Source of the DNA: M30B66 sp040882555
GTDB taxonomy: Bacteria > Bacteroidota > Bacteroidia > M30B66
Assembly (NCBI GenBank): GCA_040882555.1
Contig: JBBEBC010000046.1
Span: 1-37,304 of the forward strand
Direction: 5' to 3'
DNA: 37,304 nt
The notes beneath the pieces are model-generated. The model saw only the letters and a program-made list of their open reading frames with translations, made no database searches and was not told where the DNA came from. Of the stretch, positions 33,392 to 37,304 are shown piece by piece. Every line of letters starts with the position of its first letter. Within the stretch, counting starts at the first letter, position 1. A program made the translations under genes and the position numbers.

Positions 33392-34636
33392 CTATCCGAA
33401 AAACAGATAGGCCAGAAGAATAGAAGTAATAATTCCTACTAGATCAGCAAGAAGCATAGCGCCAATGGCATAGCGTGTGTTTTTTATTCCCACAGCCCCG
33501 AAGTAAACAGCTATTACATAGAAGGTTGTATCCGAAGAGCCTTGCAAAACACATGATAATCTTCCCGGAAAAGAATCTGGACCAAAGGTAGTCATCGTGT
33601 CAATCATCATTCCCCTTGCACCACTCCCGCTCAAAGGTTTTATCAATGCTGTTGGCAAGCCATCCACAAAACGTGTATCTGTTCCTAGAAAAACAAAAAG
33701 CTGCTTCATTCCATAAATGAAAGAATCAAATGTTCCACTGGTTCTCAACAAACTTATTGCTACAAGAATTCCAACCAGATAAGGAATTATTTTAATCGCG
33801 ACTTCAAATCCGCCTTTGGCTCCCTCTACAAAAGCATCAAAAACATTTACCTTTTTAATTAACCCTCCTCCTATTATTAATAGGAAAATCAAAAGAATTA
33901 TACCATTACTTAAAACACCAGAAAAGACCGAAAGTCCATTTGGACTCAAGGAAACCAAGTAAGTAACTAATAAAGCAATGATAACAGAAATCCCTCCTAT
34001 CCATGCAATTATTACCGGCTGAAACAGCCTGATTTTCTGCTTAATTGATACAATTGTCATAGCTGCAATGGTGGCAACAAAAGTGGCAATCATACAAGGC
34101 ACAAAAATATCTGTTGGACTAGCAGCATTCAAAGCAGAACGGGCTGCAATAATACTCACCGGAATCAGTGTTAATCCAGAAGCATGCAAGCATAAAAACA
34201 TAAGTTGGGCATTGCTTGCCTTTTCCTTATCAGGATTTATTTCCTGCAGACTTTCCATGGCTTTAATCCCAAAAGGAGTAGCGGCATTATCCAAACCGAG
34301 CAGGTTTGCAGAAAAATTCATCATCATATGTCCCATTGCCGGGTGATTAGGCGGAAGTTCCGGAAAGAGCTTTGAGAAAAATGGACCGATAATCCTCGAT
34401 AAAAAACGAATTCCTCCTGCCTCTTCAGCAATTTTCATCAAACCCATGAAAAGGGCCATAATACCAACAAGCTTAATGGCAATGTTTACAGAAAGAATAG
34501 TGGTATCAATCATTCCATTTCCTTCACCAGTAACCATACGGCTAAAAATCTCTACGTCGCCTAAAACAATCCACTTAAAACTTGCTACAGCCAAGGAAAC
34601 AAGAATAAATGCCGACCAGATTCTACTTAATGCCAT
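33392..34636 (-). CDS. SpmA/SpmB fused nucleoside-recognition membrane protein
   Basis: The 414-residue protein joins two Gate/nucleoside-recognition domains. The first half is SpmA-like (GMMKIAEEAGG-type segment read as GLMKIAEEAGGIRFLSRIIG; SANLLGLDNAATPFGIKAME), the second SpmB-like (VFDAFVEGAKGGFEVAIKI; SGSGARGMMID; LQGSSDTTFYVIAVYFGAVG). In Bacillus the two are separate and act in spore core maturation. Single-chain versions are widespread in non-spore-formers and are thought to be transporters of unknown substrate. It has about ten membrane helices. It is oriented against its neighbours on both sides. Confidence 0.9.
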   Translation of the reverse strand: MALSRIWSAFILVSLAVASFKWIVLGDVEIFSRMVTGEGNGMIDTTILSVNIAIKLVGIMALFMGLMKIAEEAGGIRFLSRIIGPFFSKLFPELPPNHPAMGHMMMNFSANLLGLDNAATPFGIKAMESLQEINPDKEKASNAQLMFLCLHASGLTLIPVSIIAARSALNAASPTDIFVPCMIATFVATIAAMTIVSIKQKIRLFQPVIIAWIGGISVIIALLVTYLVSLSPNGLSVFSGVLSNGIILLIFLLIIGGGLIKKVNVFDAFVEGAKGGFEVAIKIIPYLVGILVAISLLRTSGTFDSFIYGMKQLFVFLGTDTRFVDGLPTALIKPLSGSGARGMMIDTMTTFGPDSFPGRLSCVLQGSSDTTFYVIAVYFGAVGIKNTRYAIGAMLLADLVGIITSILLAYLFFG

Positions 34637-34714
34637 AATTGGTTTTAAGGGCTAAAATAGGTATTACAGATACTGCTAATTCAATTCAATTGAAAAGGAT
34701 GTCAACATGAGAAT

Positions 34715-35425
34715 ATGGAAAATTGCATCTTCTTTTATGCTACTTTTGCCCCTCATTTTGAAAAGAAACCTGTGAAGATTTTACGCTTTTATATCATTTA
34801 CCGACTGCCTATTATCATTTTACTTATTGTAGGAGGTATTGCTTCGCATATCTGGTTTGATACTGTTCTTGCTTGGTTGTGCTATATCGCTGCTCTCATT
34901 TCATTGCTGCTGTATTTCATGATGGGAACTATGCGTATTGTGCAAGAAGCCGTGCAAGCAGGAGAAGTAGAACAGGCGAGAGATTATCTTAAAATGATCA
35001 GATTTCCTAAGCTGCTTTTCAAGCCGATTAGAATGGGTTATTACATGTTACAAAGTAACCTCGACTTAGCAACTGATGACCTTGTTTCTGCAGAAGCCAA
35101 TATTCGCCAGAGTTTGAAGACTAATTCAACCCTTGCGGGCGATGTGAGAGGAGCCAACTTGATGCAACTTGGCTTTGTTGAACTAAGAAAGGGAAATACC
35201 AAAGAAGCACGCAAACATTTGCAAGAAGCCCTAAAAGCAGGAATTCCTGATAAAGATAGTTTGGCTGCAACACATCTTCAGCTTTGCTCAATGGAAATTC
35301 AACGCCAGCAATACCGCATTGCTAAAGAACATTTCAAAAAAGCAAAAGCAGCAAAACCTAAAAATGACGAGATTCTGAATCAAATTAAAATGTTTGAAAA
35401 GCAGATCCCGAGGCTGCCTGGTTAG
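34715..35425 (+). CDS. TPR-containing membrane protein of unknown function
   Basis: The 236-residue protein has two membrane helices (about 31-45 and 50-70) and a cytosolic C-terminal half of three or so TPR-like helix pairs (LMQLGFVELRKGNTKEARKH; AATHLQLCSMEIQRQQYRIA; HFKKAKAAKPKNDEIL). TPRs usually mediate protein contacts. The ATG at 34715 adds 19 residues of weak quality (MENCIFFYATFAPHFEK); the GTG at 34772, beginning VKILRFYIIYRLP, is an alternative start with a natural-looking N-terminus. It lies 96 bp before the adaptor gene on the same strand. Confidence 0.78.
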   Translation: MENCIFFYATFAPHFEKKPVKILRFYIIYRLPIIILLIVGGIASHIWFDTVLAWLCYIAALISLLLYFMMGTMRIVQEAVQAGEVEQARDYLKMIRFPKLLFKPIRMGYYMLQSNLDLATDDLVSAEANIRQSLKTNSTLAGDVRGANLMQLGFVELRKGNTKEARKHLQEALKAGIPDKDSLAATHLQLCSMEIQRQQYRIAKEHFKKAKAAKPKNDEILNQIKMFEKQIPRLPG

Positions 35426-35435
35426 GTCTAAACAT

Positions 35436-35503
35436 TTCGTTGCTTATTTTTCCGTTTCCTTGAAGCGCTGTTGCATGACTATGCGAGAGAGTGCACCTTT
35501 GTA
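35436..35503 (+). promoter_or_regulatory. Promoter/operator of the HlyD-like adaptor gene
   Basis: The block 35436-35463 matches 31007-31034 at 23 of 28 positions, with TTCCGTTTCCTTGA identical. CACCTTTGTA (35494-35503) is identical to 31065-31074 and sits at exactly the same distance. GTTG (35470-35473) could serve as the -33 box, 20 bp from CACCTTTG. The start codon is 18 bp after the -7 element. Confidence 0.6.
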
Positions 35504-35521
35504 AGGTATTAATGTTGCCTT

Positions 35522-36616
35522 ATGAAACAACTCATCCCTGCAATTTTAGCTTTAGTCATATTCACTTCTTGTTCAAGTGATTATAAAAAAGAAAAGCCTC
35601 AAAAAAGATCTATTACTGAAGTGGTTTATGCCTCAGGTAATCTTTATCCCGAAAGCGAGTATAAATTAATTTCAAACGTTCCGGGTTATCTCACCGAAAC
35701 ATTCGTCGATGAAGGAGATACAATATTTAAAGGACAAGAACTTTTTCTAATCAATTCGGAAAACAGAAATTCAGAAAGCAATGCTTCTTCTCTAGCTCTA
35801 AAAATTGCCATTCAAAATGCAAGTGCCGACAGTCCCATCTTAGCTCAGCTGCGACAAAGGCTTAAAGCAAATGAATTAAAGGCAAAAAACGATAGTCTTA
35901 ATTTAGAGAGATATAAAAAATTAGCTGCGAGCGGCTCAATATCTGAATCCGATTTAGAACGAGTTGCCACTCAAGCCGAGTCATCCATGCGCGAGAGAAA
36001 TGCTCTCGAAGAGCAAATTAAATCTCAACAAAGAGCTCAAGAAATAGAACTTGCAAATGCTCGAAATCGATTCAATCAAGCAAGCAATAATATGGATGAT
36101 GGTCTATCAAGAAGCACACTTGATGGCATGGTGTATCAAGTTTTCAAAGAAAAAGGTGATTACGTTAATATTAGTGAACCTATCGCATTAATAGGAGATA
36201 TAAAAGAGCCTATAGCTCGTCTAAGTATTGATGAAAGTGATTTTGAACTAATTCAACTGGGACAAGAAGTACAGATTGCACTTGACGCCTATCCGGGCAA
36301 ACTTTTCCCTGCCAAAATCTCTAAAATCTATCCAATTCTAAATAAAGCTGAGCAATCTTTTAAAGTAGATGCACGCTTCATTGAAGCTCCTGCTTCAGGA
36401 GTTTACGGCTTGAATTTAGAAGCGAATATCATCATCAGAAAAGCAAAAGAAGTAGTAAGTATTCCGCGCGCAGCGCTTATGATAAACGACTCTGTTAGAG
36501 TAATTAGAGAAGGAAAAGAACTTAAAGTTAAAGTCGAAATAGGAGTTTCTGATTTAGTGCATGTGGAAGTCTTGTCAGGAATAAAGGAAGACGATGAACT
36601 TATTCTTGCAAACTGA
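35522..36616 (+). CDS. HlyD/RND-type periplasmic adaptor, lipoprotein
   Basis: The 364-residue protein has a lipoprotein signal with lipobox FTS-C17. A biotinyl-lipoyl half-motif follows (GYLTETFVDEGDTIFKGQEL near 54-73), then a long coiled-coil hairpin (about 95-185) and the second lipoyl half (STLDGMVYQVFKEKGDYVNI near 199-218). A beta-barrel domain comes next (ARLSIDESDFELIQLGQEVQ) and a membrane-proximal end (VVSIPRAALM). It bridges an inner membrane transporter and a TolC-type channel. The partial permease gene begins 5 bp after its stop, so the two form an operon and resemble MacA/MacB pairs. Confidence 0.92.
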   Translation: MKQLIPAILALVIFTSCSSDYKKEKPQKRSITEVVYASGNLYPESEYKLISNVPGYLTETFVDEGDTIFKGQELFLINSENRNSESNASSLALKIAIQNASADSPILAQLRQRLKANELKAKNDSLNLERYKKLAASGSISESDLERVATQAESSMRERNALEEQIKSQQRAQEIELANARNRFNQASNNMDDGLSRSTLDGMVYQVFKEKGDYVNISEPIALIGDIKEPIARLSIDESDFELIQLGQEVQIALDAYPGKLFPAKISKIYPILNKAEQSFKVDARFIEAPASGVYGLNLEANIIIRKAKEVVSIPRAALMINDSVRVIREGKELKVKVEIGVSDLVHVEVLSGIKEDDELILAN

Positions 36617-36621
36617 ACTCC

Positions 36622-37304
36622 ATGAAAATCAAGAATATACAATTATCCCTTCGAATAGCATTGGTGCATTTGCTTTCGCGTAAAAAGCAAACGCTCGTCG
36701 CCATGCTGGGAGTTACTTTTGGAATTTCCATGTTTATCGTCATGATTAGCTTCATGAATGGGGTAAATGAATTTTTAATGGAGCTTACGCTCGATGGCTC
36801 TCCGCATATTCACATGTATAATCCCGTGAAAACCGACAGGCCAGCATTAATTGAAAATCAGGCGAATGGCGAAAACGACTGGCTTGTGGTTCATCATCAA
36901 AAGCCCAAGCAAGAGCTGCCAAAAATCAAAGATGGACTCCAAATGCTGAGTCAGATTCAGCAAACGCCAGGCGTGTCTTATGCCTCACCCCAATTGAGTA
37001 CTCAAGTTTTCTTTAATAATGGTCCGCTGCAATTTGCCGGCAATGTTGTAGGTATTGACGTTGCCACTGAAAACGTGATGTACAAGCTGTATGAGAAAAT
37101 GGAATCTGGAAAGGTTGATCGTTTACTCACCAATAGGGAAGGCATTTTAATGGGCGAAAAGCTTGCTGAGAAAATGAATGTTATTGTAGGTGATCGAGTT
37201 AGCTTGACTACTCCTCAAGGCAATACTTTCCTTTTAAGTGTGGTAGGAGTTTTCTCCTTCGGAATTTCTAGTATTGACGATACGCGCTGCTATGTAAATC
37301 TCCA
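36622..37304 (+). CDS. FtsX/MacB-type ABC transporter permease, 5' part
   Basis: The frame opens at the ATG at 36622 and runs to the window end (about 227 residues), so it is truncated by the edge. It begins MKIKNIQLSLRIALVHLLSR, then a membrane helix (TLVAMLGVTFGISMFIVMIS, about 24-43) and a long periplasmic MacB-PCD-like domain (TPGVSYASPQLSTQVFF; GILMGEKLAEKMNVIVGDRV; VVGVFSFGISSIDDTRCYV). This matches LolC/E- and MacB-like permeases, which act by mechanotransmission with a separate ATPase. No ATPase domain is visible in the part seen. It is translated right after the adaptor. Confidence 0.88.
   Translation, partial: MKIKNIQLSLRIALVHLLSRKKQTLVAMLGVTFGISMFIVMISFMNGVNEFLMELTLDGSPHIHMYNPVKTDRPALIENQANGENDWLVVHHQKPKQELPKIKDGLQMLSQIQQTPGVSYASPQLSTQVFFNNGPLQFAGNVVGIDVATENVMYKLYEKMESGKVDRLLTNREGILMGEKLAEKMNVIVGDRVSLTTPQGNTFLLSVVGVFSFGISSIDDTRCYVNL

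Noticed and set aside
31094..37304. Biosynthetic or phage island
   Set aside because: No phage, transposase, integrase or biosynthetic enzyme genes were seen; the segment is export genes plus a toxin-antitoxin pair and housekeeping membrane proteins.

Overview
The window looks like a chromosomal segment of a Bacteroidota bacterium, probably Flavobacteriia or a close relative. It is AT-rich. Two secreted proteins end in type IX secretion (T9SS) type A sorting domains, and a third, cut by the window edge, has a similar extracellular build. There is a TonB receptor with a carboxypeptidase-like N-terminal domain. Several upstream regions carry the Bacteroidetes promoter pattern TTTG-N(19-21)-TAnnTTTG. 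No rRNA, tRNA, insertion sequence or CRISPR array was seen. One 100-N assembly gap interrupts moxR and is almost certainly artificial.

Layout. 1-3.3 kb: start of a secreted Cys-rich protein, a Maf nucleotide pyrophosphatase, a UbiA-family prenyltransferase and an exported coiled-coil protein. 3.4-8.1 kb: a cytochrome c maturation operon (ccmC-ccmD-ccmE-ccmF) followed by a DUF2520 oxidoreductase; ccmA, ccmB, ccmG and ccmH are not here, and CcmE has the CxxxY heme site. 8.3-15.9 kb: a DUF5362 membrane protein, then a tightly overlapping SpoIIM-DUF4129-like-DUF4350-MoxR-DUF58 operon with a divergent RDD gene. 15.9-21.1 kb: a T9SS propeller-like protein, a TonB-dependent receptor and an ECF sigma factor with a membrane partner. 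21.3-23.3 kb: a sensor kinase whose membrane domain matches the plant/cyanobacterial ethylene-receptor domain, a stand-alone receiver protein and a Cys-rich lipoprotein. 23.6-28 kb: a 1459-residue PKD/CUB/SdrD-like T9SS protein.

28-31 kb holds housekeeping genes: mnmH, a tiny membrane protein, a CutA-like protein, an M24 peptidase and msrB. 31-37.3 kb carries parts of an export system (TolC-like, HlyD-like adaptor, FtsX/MacB-type permease cut by the window end), split by a HigBA toxin-antitoxin pair, an integron attC-like inverted repeat, a fused SpmA/SpmB membrane protein and a TPR protein. The TolC and adaptor genes share an unusually similar promoter/operator region, which suggests joint control.

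The observations most worth following are the ethylene-receptor-like kinase, the shared operator of the split pump, the attC-like element beside a toxin gene with an eroded 5' end, and the overlooked 43-residue membrane protein gene.
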